A DNA stretch of 64,000 nucleotides. Origin: Melampsora larici-populina 98AG31 (taxonomy: Eukaryota; Basidiomycota; Pucciniomycetes; Pucciniales; Melampsoraceae). The first letter of the stretch is position 1. Each line of letters opens with the position of its first letter. Positions 10,478-21,024 of the stretch are shown one piece after another. Location of the stretch: NCBI RefSeq assembly GCF_000204055.1, contig NW_006768882.1, forward strand, positions 19,939-83,938, read 5' to 3'. The notes beneath the pieces are model-generated. The model ran no database searches, was not told the origin of the DNA, and saw only the letters and a program-made list of their open reading frames with translations. The translations under genes were made by a program, and so were the position numbers.

Positions 10478-11802
10478 AGCTAGCATATTATTGAGAATGA
10501 CACAACACTGGATCCATCTTAATATGTGATACATATCACCCCTTTCATTCAACACTAATCGTAATGCTTGCAAAGACCCCCATCGTAGTTTACACACACC
10601 AATTGCATGTTCATTTCGAACCCGTGATTTGGCGATATACCAGTTGAAGTCGCGGTTGCGTTCGACCTCAGCTGCCTGCCCTTTGTACGAGGGCACGACA
10701 GTTTCTGAGGCAACATATGCAGAGTCCGCCAGGAGATATTGGCCTGAGTCACACATCGGTCAAATCACAGTTATCGTAGGGTTCCAACGAGAGATGGAGA
10801 TTATAACATACCTTCATCAAAATACTTATCGGGGTTTGTTGCTATGTCAGTTTTCGAGTAAACCGTGCTGTCACAGCATGAGCCGGGCCAGCCAGCGTAC
10901 ACATACGTGATTCGCCTATCACAGTCGCATATTACCTGAACATTCAGGGAATATCGATGTTTGCGATCGAAAAAGACCTCGCCGTCTTGACCGGGTCTCT
11001 GATACAGCGGAATTGTGGTGCCATCGACGAATCCGACACAGCCAGGAAACCCTTCGTTTGACATGACAGTGCTGATGGCCTGGCGTCTGTTTGAGTCCGG
11101 CCACTTCAGGTAATGGGAACCAACATCCAGTATTGCGGATATCACTCTTCGAGTGCAGTTGATGACTGTTCCGCGAGAGACCTTGTAATTTCTAGCAAAT
11201 CTGCCGACTGAAGCCGCATTCCCATTGCTTCCTAGACGTTCGAGAGTAATTGCTAGTTGCTTTGCTACAGGAGGTTGACGGTTGTTGCTGGTCGATATGA
11301 AACTCGGGTCCAATTTGATCATTTCAAGCAGGGCATTGAACCCTTCGGGGGTGGTTCGCATGGCTTGTCGGAACTCTGTCCTTCTCGAACGCAGCATGTC
11401 GCGTAGATCGAACGGAATCGCTGAAGGGATATGGACTCGCTGGTGAAGGTAACGAGAAGAGGTGACATGTGTCAGCATGTCACCCCACTCTTCTTCGTCA
11501 TCAAAGATTCCATCGTATAGGTTCGCCATAAAACGGTCGTTCCGGAAAAAAAGGTGGCCGTCGCTGGGGTCGAGTTGCCGTCCGGTCATTCCAGGAATCG
11601 AAACCGTCGAGTTCATGTGAGCGAAAAGGCATAATGTGGTGAGGTCTCTGATCACCGTGGTTCTGTCGGAGACCCGTGGCATGATGTATGAGGAGGGTAC
11701 GAGATGGCGCAGGAGGAAAATAAACGGGTTAATCTCGCGAAAAACTGAGGCTTGTGGGTGATCAATCGGAACGAATACCGAGAAAAAAAGTTCCATGATC
11801 AA
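10478..11802 (-). pseudogene. PIF/Harbinger transposase (DDE_Tnp_4 nuclease), split by the copia element
   Basis: Encodes the nuclease that moves PIF/Harbinger elements. On the minus strand exon 1 runs from ATG 11802 to 10812 and exon 2 from 10743 downward; the 68-bp intron has GT/AG ends and keeps the frame. The catalytic DDE set is visible: GFVDGTTIPL (D1), AGWPGSCCDSTVYS (D2) and RNEHAIGVCKLRWG (E). An HTH-like stretch (RFARNYKVSRGTVINC) precedes the core. Translation runs to VILNNMLADL and is then cut by the retrotransposon; the missing tail is at 4289-4483. Apart from that insertion the frame is clean, so the gene was probably functional until hit. A downstream Met (MPRVSDR) is an alternative start. 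Accessory Myb gene and terminal repeats were not found. Confidence 0.9.
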
Positions 11803-12472
11803 AAAAAGACTCGTTAGAACTCACAAAAAAAATATCCACAAGTGCCGTGGCATGATTTGTGCCAAAAAAAAGACGGTATCGAGCGGGTTGACCTGGTTTT
11901 CAAGACCGTAAAACTCAAATTTAAAGCCTCCGGAGAATAGCGAACACCGAATTTGAGGTTTGGAAACCTCTGAAATTTCAGGTCGCAACACTGCGACGGG
12001 GGTGTCCGCAAATCTTAACTTGAACCCCCCTAATACAATTTCATCAAATTGGAGTTCTTTTTTTTTATTTTGAAGATACAATGATATGATGGTTTCACCT
12101 TATATTTATTTTCTTTTTTCTCGGGTTTGATTTTCCATTTATCAAGGCTTTGATTTTCTTTGATCACGGCTTTGATTCATCACGGCTTTGATTCCTCTCG
12201 GCTTTGAAGTCTTGTTTAGTTGTATTTAGAAATTCAAATTTCAACTTGAACTTGATTTTGATCTTTTCTCGATATCCTCAAAATCCTACAATCCACTGTC
12301 ATCCCAAAAGTTAGTCTAGAAAAATTATTTGATAAACATTTTGATCTTCAACTTTATCATCATCAAATACTCAAACGATTATATCCAGCTCATTATCTAT
12401 TCAACTTGGACCTAACTCAATCTCTGAATTCACAACTTTTACAACTTCTGTGGCTATCAAACTTTTACATTC
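11803..12472. other. Hairpin-rich spacer upstream of the RRM gene
   Basis: No gene supported. Small perfect hairpins are present at about 11950-12000 (GAGGTTTGGAAACCTC; GTCGCAACACTGCGAC). The stretch CTTGAACCCCCCTA near 12026 resembles the ends of the MITEs at 38418 and 47529, but no matching left end was found. At about 12120-12215 the motif GGCTTTGATT recurs five times as a degenerate tandem array, just upstream of the RRM gene start. Confidence 0.5.
12058..12108. repeat. 51-bp direct repeat, left copy
   Basis: TATTTTGAAGATACAAT, then ATATGATGGTTTCAC and TTATATTTA; nearly identical to 14061-14111, exactly 2003 bp away. The RRM/AT-hook gene lies between the two copies. Confidence 0.8.
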
Positions 12473-13980
12473 ATGTCTGCTCCAGTACCAGCCTCTACAG
12501 ATGAATCGAAAGAAATCAAACTACTACCACCTTCTATCTCAGTACACTTCAAATGCTTACCGATTCGGGCTGATGCAGATGATTTGAAGAAACTTTTGGC
12601 ATCACTTGGTTTTCAAGTACAATCCACCAGAATTATATATGATCACACGACTGGCTTAAGCAAATGCTATGGTTTTGCTCTCTTCCATAGTCTAGAGCAT
12701 GCTCAGAGTTTTATCGATCGGTTTTTCCCTAGTATTCCTTGGAAGTATCCTGATGGTTCAGCTCCTGAAGGATCCGATTTCATTATCAAAGTGAATTATA
12801 GCCTTAATAGAAATATCCTCAAAAACAATCAGCGAAAATCAATGGAGACTCCCAATAATCAACTCACCAAAAACTTGCACATTGTCAAAACTGTCGATAC
12901 AGCTAATGGAAATATCCTCAAAAACAATGAGCCAAAATCAATGGAGACTCTCAATAATCAACTCACCAAAAACTTGCACACTGTCAAAACTGTTGATACA
13001 GCTAATCCAAGTATTTCCTTTTTCTTCTTCTGTGGTTGTCACCCTGATATGAAGTGATCACTAACATGATTTATACGTCCAATTGTCATCAATCCAGGTA
13101 AAGTGACAACCTCATCCAGCAGCTCACCTACCTTAATTCGACTACGACTATCATCTGCAAAGATTCGAGAAGTGAATACTCAAGAAGTCAATACTGCTGA
13201 AATGACAACCTCCGTTTCTGGAAATGACGAATTTCTTGATTTAGACCCAACGAAATTCATATTTGGTCGTACTTGTTTCCTATGTCAATCAAAGATGAAG
13301 CTGCTTGAAACGCCAGAAGAACACATGCAAAGCGAGGCACACAAGTTAATGCTGTTCTGACCCTTTTCAACTGAAGACTTATGTTTCCCCCATGACTTGG
13401 TCACGCCTGGAACTGACCTGAACTTTGAATCGTTTTTCTGTGGATTTATAAATGCCACAGATGAAGTCACAAAGTGAATTCTATCGATCGCAATTCCAGA
13501 TTTTCAATGATCAACTCAAGTCCGACCCTGTTCCTATTCATTATATAATTGGCGAGGCAAAAGCTCAATCAGGCCAGAAGTGTGGGCATGGTGGGCCGAG
13601 GACTACACAAGCCATACATGATGTAAATTCGTAGCCTTTCTTGATTTTTATTCTTTCTCTTGATCTGAATTGGTTTTTTTTGATTCATAAATGCAACAGG
13701 TGCAAAAAGATGACGACAGCAGCTCTCCACCACTCATGAAGCGCGGGCGAGGCCGGCCAAAGAAAATAACCCAAGACGGGAACGCTGTAAAGAAGCGCCG
13801 TCCAAAGGAATCAGCCGAAGGCGGGAACGCGGTAAAGAAGCCCCGGCCAAGTGAATCAGCCGGAACAATATCAAGAAGCGCCGGCGAGGTCAGCCAAGGA
13901 ACGAGCTGAAGACGCAACACAATATTACGAAGCGTAAGGCAGGCCGGCCAAGGAAATTACCTGAAGCCGACAACAATTGA
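12473..13980 (+). pseudogene. RRM, C2H2-finger and AT-hook protein gene, probably frameshifted
   Basis: Starts at ATG 12473. An RNA-recognition motif covers about residues 24-90, with an RNP2-like VHFKCLPI and a RNP1-like KCYGFALF, as in RNA-binding proteins of the RBM5 type. A 33-residue segment (NILKNN ... VKTVDTAN) is then tandemly duplicated by a 99-bp repeat. Intron 13011-13097 keeps the frame into a segment with one finger (CFLCQSKMK ... HMQSEAH). Downstream exons encode KRGRGRPKK, an AT-hook, and further hook-like KKRRPKES and KKPRPSES repeats. A stop at 13358-13360 is unexplained by a clear intron. Near 13868-13872 the frame is lost: one base shift restores two more hooks (RRRGQPR, KAGRPRK) up to TGA 13978-13980. 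Product and activity uncertain. Confidence 0.5.
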
Positions 13981-14060
13981 AATGATAGCCTTCCTGTAAC
14001 AAGCTAATTGCATAGGCAAATATTGTTCTTTTGAATATCTTCATAAGTATCAATAGTTCA

Positions 14061-14111
14061 TTTTTTTTTATTTTGAAGATACAATAATATGATGGTTTCA
14101 CTTTATATTTA
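14061..14111. repeat. 51-bp direct repeat, right copy
   Basis: Partner of 12058-12108, with two or three mismatches. It lies just beyond the stop codon of the minus-strand glycosyltransferase gene, probably in its 3' untranslated region. Confidence 0.8.
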
Positions 14112-14204
14112 AATAGCTTTTGTAGTCAGACAAATTGAATTTGACAAAAGGGATAGAAAAATACAAAAAAAGAAGGAAAAAAAGGGTTTTAAATACAAGT
14201 TAAG

Positions 14205-16368
14205 TTAAGGAGGAGTAGGACCATTCCAATGATATTCACCTGGTTGAATCCAACCCGGAATAGGATTACCAAACCCCTTTAACCTTTCATCAATTCTACA
14301 CCAAGGAGGTACAAATTGGATCTCTTTTGATTTAAAAAATCGATCTGTATCTGATTGATGATATCGTCTACATTTGGATGTAAAACCGTAAGGGAAAATA
14401 TACCCTCTTTGACCTGATCTATACCTAGAAAATTTCAAGTGGGTTAGTATTGTGCCAAAGATTGAGGGTAAGGGGGCTTACCGGTTTGATAAATTGATGA
14501 TAATGTCTAGTTCTTTTAATCCTGTTAATTGTTTTCGAGCATATGATAAACAATTACTGGCTTTTCTTTGTAATTCAGTCTCATTTTGTAATGCGTTGTG
14601 AATTTTCTCATTGATTACCTTTTGTTGAAATGCAACAAAACAAAAGCAAAAAAGATGAAGTAAATTAGGAATCGGTTTCTGTTTATGAGATATGTATGCA
14701 AATTGGAAGTCGCAAGGATATTTGAAAAGGGAATGGATAAAGGAGAAATGTGTATTCACTTCTATTGAATCATAAAGTCCTAATTGGATTATATTTCCTT
14801 TCAAAAATGAATCATGTTCAGTTACCAAATTACTAGCAATCACACATCTTATACAAAATCAAAAAGAAACAAGAATCAAAATCAATTCTAACACCATAAA
14901 GAAGAATATAAAGAAATAGAGTATTGTTACTAACCCAGAAAGCATCACTTGGGCAAATTTCCTGATGGCTTTTTCTTCAATTGAACCATCAAAGATACAT
15001 ATCTTTGTAGAACGAATCGAATGAGCAAACGATCTTAAAATCTCTCTTTGATATGAATGTCTAGATGAATTCCAATTTAATGTTTTAGGTCTTGATTTTA
15101 TAAAATGATTGAAGGGTTTAACAAATGGAGCTTCGTTTGGGAAAAAAACAAAATCTAAATCAGAATTGAGTTTTCTTGGGGGGGAGATCGGATTTAGAAA
15201 AGGAATAATGAATTTACGTGGTGAGATTAGTTTGGTTATGAATGTTTGGTGGTGTTTGATAGCTTCATTGATAGTTAATCTTATAGGATAATATCCTGCA
15301 TCTACTTTCCCAATCAGCATTGCATTCGTGGTTTTTTCCTCCCAACGATCCTACACAACCCTCCCAAAATCCATACAATAGATGTCAGTTTGGATTCCTT
15401 GTAAGTCAAGCGCTGATGCTGTGGGGATGTACTTACGACTGGAAAGAAATCCCATTCGTTGGCTGTGTCTGGTACATGAGCTATTAATTGAAAAGCAAGA
15501 TCTTTTCGATCGTTATACTTGAATTTCTTCATTTCTAGTATCCTTTCCACCGAATACATTTCAAGAGCTTCATGAGCATACCTTCAGAAAGACCAAAAAA
15601 ATTGTCAACACAATCAACAATTTTTTTCAACCGCTCTCCCAATTCAAGCTAAGAAATTACTAACCTGACCATAGTCACATTAGCATGTAAAAGATTGGCT
15701 TCCCAAAGACATTGATTGTTATTACAATCACCTGCTTTAACAAACAAAAGGGTACCACAACTTAAAGAATGAGTAGCTTGATCAAATTCATCTTGAATTT
15801 CAGGTGAACCTGAATGTAAAAAAACGATCGAAAAATAACCACAACCAAAGACTCGATTGATATTAGATGACATTGTATCTGGCTGATAATACCCTTTATA
15901 ACCTGGTCCCCAAAAATATGGTTCTATATTTGGGTGTCTATATTTTGCTGCTTCTAAATGAACGCAATCCAAAGAAGTATATAAAGGCTTCGGGTTAGAT
16001 TATGGATTGAAGTAAAGTATGGATAAAATTACCATATAATTCGTAAAGAAAGGTATCCATTCGAGTCACTGAATCTGATATCAGAACAGAATTACATCAG
16101 AATCGTCAAAATGAGAGTAAGATTGGAATGCTCAAAACGTACCTTGAACAGTACTCATGAAGAGAATTCGGATCGGAGGTTGACCATGATGATGAATTGG
16201 TTTATGAGGTTCAAATGGATCATCTTCCTCAAGTGTATCATTATACCAAGGTCCAAGAGTTTTCGATTTTGATGGAGGAAGAATTGTTTTTGATTGATAG
16301 TGGTATTCATAGTAGTAGTAGGATAGTGAGAGTATGATAGTTATAATTATATGGGTAGTGATGGCCAT
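14205..16368 (-). CDS. Type II membrane glycosyltransferase, 8 exons, intact
   Basis: Exons on the minus strand: 16368-16143, 16074-16033, 15953-15665, 15581-15437, 15350-14935, 14847-14760, 14618-14482, 14424-14205. All junctions are GT/AG and the sum is 1563 nt, giving 520 aa without a stop. Residues about 3-20 form a signal anchor (THIIITIILSLSYYYY), suggesting a Golgi or ER protein with a lumenal domain. The body has features of GT-B fold glycosyltransferases of the Glyco_trans_1_2 type: LYEAAKYRHP, YFWGPGYKGY, RWEEKTTNAMLIG, then a C-terminal donor-site-like KAIRKFAQVMLSGCVIASN. The acceptor and donor sugars cannot be told. Introns are 57-141 bp. The third intron boundary was chosen because only acceptor 15954 keeps the frame. 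One of the few intact host genes here. Confidence 0.75.
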
Positions 16369-17302
16369 CTTGAATTTTGGTTGTTTGTTAGTTACGTTTC
16401 TTTTTGTCGTCAGGACTCTGTCTTTTTATATATGATTTGAAATTAGTTGGAGTGAGACATTTTGAGGTTGAGTCTGGTCCTAGATCTCACTTTGTTCATC
16501 TTCACGTTGTTGTCTGATGAACACTTTCACGAGTTCACATCAGTGTTACACGAGAGACCAAAGGGATGAAGAATAATTGGAAAGAGTTATCTAAACAAAT
16601 CAAGAGATCGAAAAAAGGGATCCATGAACTGCAATCTAGAAAATGATCCCGTTTTGAAGGTTGATGGGTTCGTGACCATCACTTTTCAATCAAAGAAAAT
16701 CCTGTGAGTAAAAGTGAACAGTTGGTTTACATTTTTCCAAGCCATGAAATCATTTCAAACTCCAGGAGAATTTGAACAAGGGTAAATGATTTAACCACAT
16801 GATCAACTCATTTTTTCTGCTTGATGGTTCCAAATTCTCTTGCCTGAGGCTCAGTAAAAGTTCCCTTAATCAAGTTTCTTTTGGTGAACCAATGATAAAA
16901 TCAGTTGGAGAATATGCCATAAAACTTGCTGCAATAACTAGGCATTCCAAGTTTAACCCATGCTTTACCGATTTTTTTCCGTTCCTTTCAAGTAATGGAC
17001 TTTGAAGTAGCCTTCAGGCTTGAGAAAAATTCTCATCCATCTTTTAATCCTATCAAAGTAGTCTTGCGGGAGGGACTTGGATAACTTGCATCCAACTAAA
17101 CACACATGAAACAAAAACACACAAACATGTCAAGAAAATGATGTCTTTCCTTCTCATATTGTAACCTGAATCCTACGCACATCAATAGATTTGGTATACC
17201 CATGAAGCAACATCAGAGATTTGGGATTAAATGTACTCTAACGATGCCGAGAAGGAGAGTCATACGATTGAATACCCGAAACCCAAAAAAATTAGCGTCG
17301 AG
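16369..17302. other. Intergenic region upstream of the glycosyltransferase gene
   Basis: No coding region, repeat or RNA gene is supported. It should contain the promoter of the minus-strand glycosyltransferase gene; I saw no motif specific enough to name. Confidence 0.5.
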
Positions 17303-17391
17303 GTCTCCATAGCTCAGTGGTTTAGAGCGGCCGCCTGCAGTGTATGCAGCTGCATAGCGGCAGGTCACGTGTTCAAATCACGTTGGGGACT
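17303..17391 (+). tRNA. tRNA-Cys(GCA) with a 15-nt intron
   Basis: All four stems close: acceptor GTCTCCA/TGGGGAC (one G-U), D stem GCTC/GAGC, anticodon stem GCCGC/GCGGC, T stem ACGTG/CACGT with loop TTCAAAT. The anticodon loop is CTGCAG + A, with U33 followed by GCA at 17337-17339, which reads Cys codons. The intron lies at the canonical place after position 37 (17341-17355, TGTATGCAGCTGCAT). The discriminator base is T, as is usual for tRNA-Cys. Internal promoter boxes are visible: A (TAGCTCAGTGG) and B (GTTCAAATC). Confidence 0.93.
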
Positions 17392-17426
17392 GATGGTGGG
17401 CGATGTCTTGAACACATGACCTGCTA

Positions 17427-17434
17427 TTTTTTTT
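17427..17434 (+). terminator. RNA polymerase III T-run after tRNA-Cys
   Basis: Eight T residues lie 36 bp after the mature 3' end of the tRNA. A run of T on the non-template strand is the standard pol III termination signal. Confidence 0.75.
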
Positions 17435-18293
17435 CTTGCTCCATCACTCTGTCCTCTCCGTCATGCTTTTTCTCAACATCAAACCAGTTGGCTAGTCAGA
17501 TTTCTGCGGGTGAGTATAGTCTACTGTCTCAATATAAATTGTAAGCCAAAGTCGTCTTCCAAAAGGTTGGAAATCTCTCTCTTAGTGGTTGCATAGACTC
17601 GGATCAGATTGGAACTGGATCACATCGGGTGACAATAGTAAAAGGTGAAAGTGGAGCAATTTGATTGCAGATGAACGCTGGGTCACAAGTCAGCAATGGC
17701 ATACTCAGTCTTTTAAGAATATGCTAAGCAATACTCATTCTATTCTATAACTAAATGATAGTTTGAATGAGTTACCAAAAATTGACCAAAAGACAAAAAT
17801 AGAGTGATATGTGACATAATTACTTTAAACTTTAGGATCCCACTATTTTGAGCCCGCGGGTAAAAGTCCGCAGCCCGGAGGCGGGTCCGGACACCGGGCA
17901 CACAGAAGAATGACTCCCCCCAAAAAAAAGGGCTACACCTGGGGCGCTTCAACTCAAAGTTGATAAATGTTTTTTTTCTCTTTCTTGATTGAAGCCGACT
18001 TTTTCAAAAATCCAATTGTCATTTGTTCTCTCTCTCTTGTTGTTCACCAATGCATTTTAAAGGGCATACACATAAATTCATAAATTGCACATGCACAGAA
18101 GCATAAAATAGAAGGAGCGAACATACATAGCATAGCATAATAGCATACAATACACCCGAACCAACAGGAGTAGAATTGAGATTACAAATGATAATGCGCC
18201 AAACGATGGTAGAGAAAGAAGTACAAGAGAAAGAAAGATAAAAAACCTGCCAAACAAGGGTGGTGAAAACAAGATTACACAGGCTACTACAGA

Positions 18294-18929
18294 TCATTCA
18301 TCAAGGTTGCGTCGATTTTGCCACAAGTCCATCTGAGATTGATATTGCTTAATGCATTGAGGCATTTGCAAGGTCTCAATAACTTCTGAGAGGGGGCAGT
18401 ATAATGGTGGGAAAGGAATTGATTGTGACCCGCAGCCCAAACCGACAAAGTGATTGGCATTCACGAATGCAAGGACTATTGGGTTTTTATCGTTCGGCTG
18501 TGTGCAATAAGGTAAAAAACTGTAGCAGTTGCTTTTGAGACAATCAAAAACAACCAAAGGGAAGTCATAGGCACTGGCAATGACATAGCCTAAATAAGGG
18601 ATACACATCCAGAAGTCTTCAGAGCATGTTGGCCCCTGCGGTTGAAGCTGATTCAGGAGATTGGTTACGACTTCAGAGGCAAAGGTGTTCCCCAAACGGT
18701 GAGTCCGAGTGCGCATACTTGGAGTAGTGATAAGGGTTTCATGTGTGTCCTTGTTTGATATAAGCTCCTCAAGTAATTGTTGGTGAACTAAAACATAAGC
18801 ATCATTGTGATATACGTTGATTGAATGAGCTATGGCAAGGTAACCACAATTCCCATATGGTGGTGGACTAAATACCGACTTGATGTAAGGAACTATGGTA
18901 TTGGGTAGTTGTTTCAATACTTGTTGCAT
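18294..18929 (-). CDS. OTU-type cysteine protease domain of the MULE
   Basis: An open frame of 211 codons starting at ATG 18929. It has the OTU layout: a catalytic-Cys box PPYGNCGYLAIAHSI (the family usually has DGNCGF; the leading Asp is Tyr here), a middle helix-strand region with WMCIPYLGYVIASAYDFPLV, and the catalytic-His box VNANHFVGLGC. OTU proteins cleave ubiquitin or ubiquitin-like tags. MULE transposases joined to OTU domains are known in fungi, so this may be the C-terminal domain or a separate accessory gene of the element. Open and free of stops, unlike most of the transposase. No splice link to the upstream fragments was established. Confidence 0.7.
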   Translation of the reverse strand: MQQVLKQLPNTIVPYIKSVFSPPPYGNCGYLAIAHSINVYHNDAYVLVHQQLLEELISNKDTHETLITTPSMRTRTHRLGNTFASEVVTNLLNQLQPQGPTCSEDFWMCIPYLGYVIASAYDFPLVVFDCLKSNCYSFLPYCTQPNDKNPIVLAFVNANHFVGLGCGSQSIPFPPLYCPLSEVIETLQMPQCIKQYQSQMDLWQNRRNLDE

Positions 18930-19344
18930 TCTTTTGCAATGTTTTTGATGTAGTAATGTGTGTGTCCGGTAAACTGTTAGATGATGCCAAAGATTCTGTC
19001 TCTACTGGAAAAACTGCAGAGCCAAAAGCCCAACTGTCTTCAAGTGTTGATCGTACCAGTGGGTCCTTTGGTTCTAAGTGGAGATTGGTGGAAATTAAGC
19101 AGAGACTGAGTTCTGGAATAAGGACCTGTTGTAGGTAAAAATCTTGGTTGAGAGGGGCTGCCTTTTACAACTGAGATGATTGTATGAAGTTTGATCTTTC
19201 AAGAAAATGGACTCTAGAGTTTGAATGATGATCTCATATGCTTGATATCCGTAACTGGGACATTTGAACAGCAGTAAACATTAGTTATTACATTTTTTCC
19301 ACAAAACATCAAATAAATGATAGCAGAAACAAAAGTCATACTGA

Positions 19345-19491
19345 CTATCCGGGTTGCTCAACCTCAACGTTGCCTAACTGACCAGCAAGGGTGAAAATGT
19401 GCCTGCCCTTGGTTTTCAGATTGCTCATAGCTTTGTTGAGGTAGGTGGAACCTTTGATTTTGTTGACAATTTTGCTCGAAATGGCTGTATG
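19345..19491 (-). pseudogene. MULE protein fragment downstream of the solo LTR
   Basis: On the minus strand the frame runs AISSKIVNKIKGSTYLNKAM and ends EVEQPG at stop 19345-19347. It is the in-frame continuation of the fragment at 21724-22146 across the solo LTR, allowing for one copy of the GTATG duplication. I recognise no domain. Its position between the zinc knuckle and the OTU domain suggests a linker of the same polypeptide. Confidence 0.5.
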
Positions 19492-19804
19492 TGTCAGCCC
19501 TGAGTACATACAGATGTACCCAAATGCTAACCTATGACATATAACCATCACCTAGAAATATAATTACATGTACATACAGCCTATAATATATATGTAACAT
19601 GTAAGAAAAACATATATGACCTCTAGTTACATATGCATATACCCAAGAAATGACATGTAGCATTTAAAATTACATACAAAAACACTAGTAACATCTTGTA
19701 ACTCAGTATCAAGAGTTAAAACAGGCTTATCTTATATGAAACACTTAATGATTACATAACATAACATTAAGTGTACGTAATCATAAAAACATTAAAATAT
19801 TAAA

Positions 19805-21024
19805 GGATCCCACTATTTAGAGCCCCCTCGGCTGATATCCGGAGCCCCCCGGGTTTTCACTAAAACCCGCGTGACCTGTTGATACCCCACTTTTTTAGCC
19901 TATATAACACATGTTCGGACCTCAAGGGCTCCTTGAGGGCTCCCTAATAGGGCACAAAATCACAAATGAGCCCCTTTTGGATTGTCAATTGACGTATTTG
20001 GAGCCCCTTCATCATTGATGGGGCAACAAATATGATGAAAACAAATGCAAGGGCTCCCAAATTGTTTGGCGCCCGGACCAACCCTTGCATGACGGACAAC
20101 ATTGGCCCTTCAAGTGCCCAGCGATACACTTACATATAGAAGTTCTCATCTCTCCCTCACACTTACAAACTCGATTCAAGATTTTCAATGTTCTCCTTCT
20201 AATCACATCAAGTTTCCACCACCACCACCCATTACCTTTTCACTCAATCAATTCGATCAATTGAATTATTCACCTGGACACTTCTACTACTACTGCTACT
20301 GCTACTACTACTACTACTACTACTAAAGTGATCACCATTTAATCTTAGCTAACACTCCCAAAAGTTTACTCAACCATACTTCTAACATTACTGACAGTTC
20401 AATTGAGAGTAGTAGTTGTTCTCATCTTCCTAGTCATGAACCTTCAATCAATTTCCCTTCTCCTTTTCATCATGAAGATCAAAAACAACCACATCGGGCT
20501 CCTTATAAAGATATGTGTTGTACGTATTGTCATGTCTTTGTTACCTCTAGAGGTGTCAAAGTTCACAAACAACGTTGTCTTCGTAAGAACGAAGCCAATG
20601 CTAGTCTTTTACAAGAATTGGCGGTTAATGACTTACAAGCTCATGCAATAGCTGACCAAGAGGTCAGTGATCTCAAAGTGCTCTGTTCAAAGTGATCTCA
20701 TTCTCAACTTGAACTTTGATCTCAATTGCAATCAGATGTATGAAAAATTGGTCAGAAACTTATTCAACGAGCTTGAGTCGACCGGAAGGTGATCAAGAGA
20801 GCGAGGCTTGCTCAATGGTGACTATCTCAGCAATTCAATGTTTATTGATTAAGATCATGGGTGGGCACATGATGAGGATAGAGAAATGATGAGATTAAAT
20901 AAATAAATGGAGCCCCTTGTGGAGCCCCTTCTTGGAAATGGGGCGCCTGATTTGTTTGTAGCCTTGGGTCCAACCTGAAAGAGGGCTTTGGATACTGTTC
21001 CAAGGGCTCTAAATAGTGGGGTCC
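19805..21024. mobile_element. Non-autonomous MULE-type element (1220 bp) inside solo LTR A
   Basis: The ends are inverted copies of GGATCCCACTATTTAGAGCC (one mismatch near the right end, GGGGTCC). They match the ends of the 10.8-kb MULE at 15 of the first 16 bases, so it probably uses the same transposase. Flanking sequence is ATATTAAA on the left and ATATTTAAT on the right, a degraded 8-9-bp duplication. It is GC-rich near both ends and encodes a zinc-finger frame rather than a transposase. Confidence 0.75.
20102..20695 (+). pseudogene. C2HC-type zinc-finger frame carried by the small MULE relative
   Basis: A single frame of about 197 codons broken only by TAA at 20324-20326. That stop terminates a run of TAC codons (a Tyr-coding microsatellite from about 20286), so one changed base in the repeat created it. 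The second half contains MCCTYCHVFVTSRGVKVHKQ followed by RC, a CxxC-x12-H-x3-C finger, then a helical segment. Gene fragments carried by non-autonomous MULEs (Pack-MULE behaviour) are known; whether this was captured from the host is unproven. No start context or introns could be fixed. Confidence 0.45.

Noticed and set aside
11803..12030. Complete MITE ending at CTTGAACCCCCCTA
   Set aside because: Only one end was found; no matching left terminal repeat or duplication.
17340..17544. Protein-coding frames over the tRNA gene
   Set aside because: They run through a tRNA whose four stems, intron site and terminator all fit.
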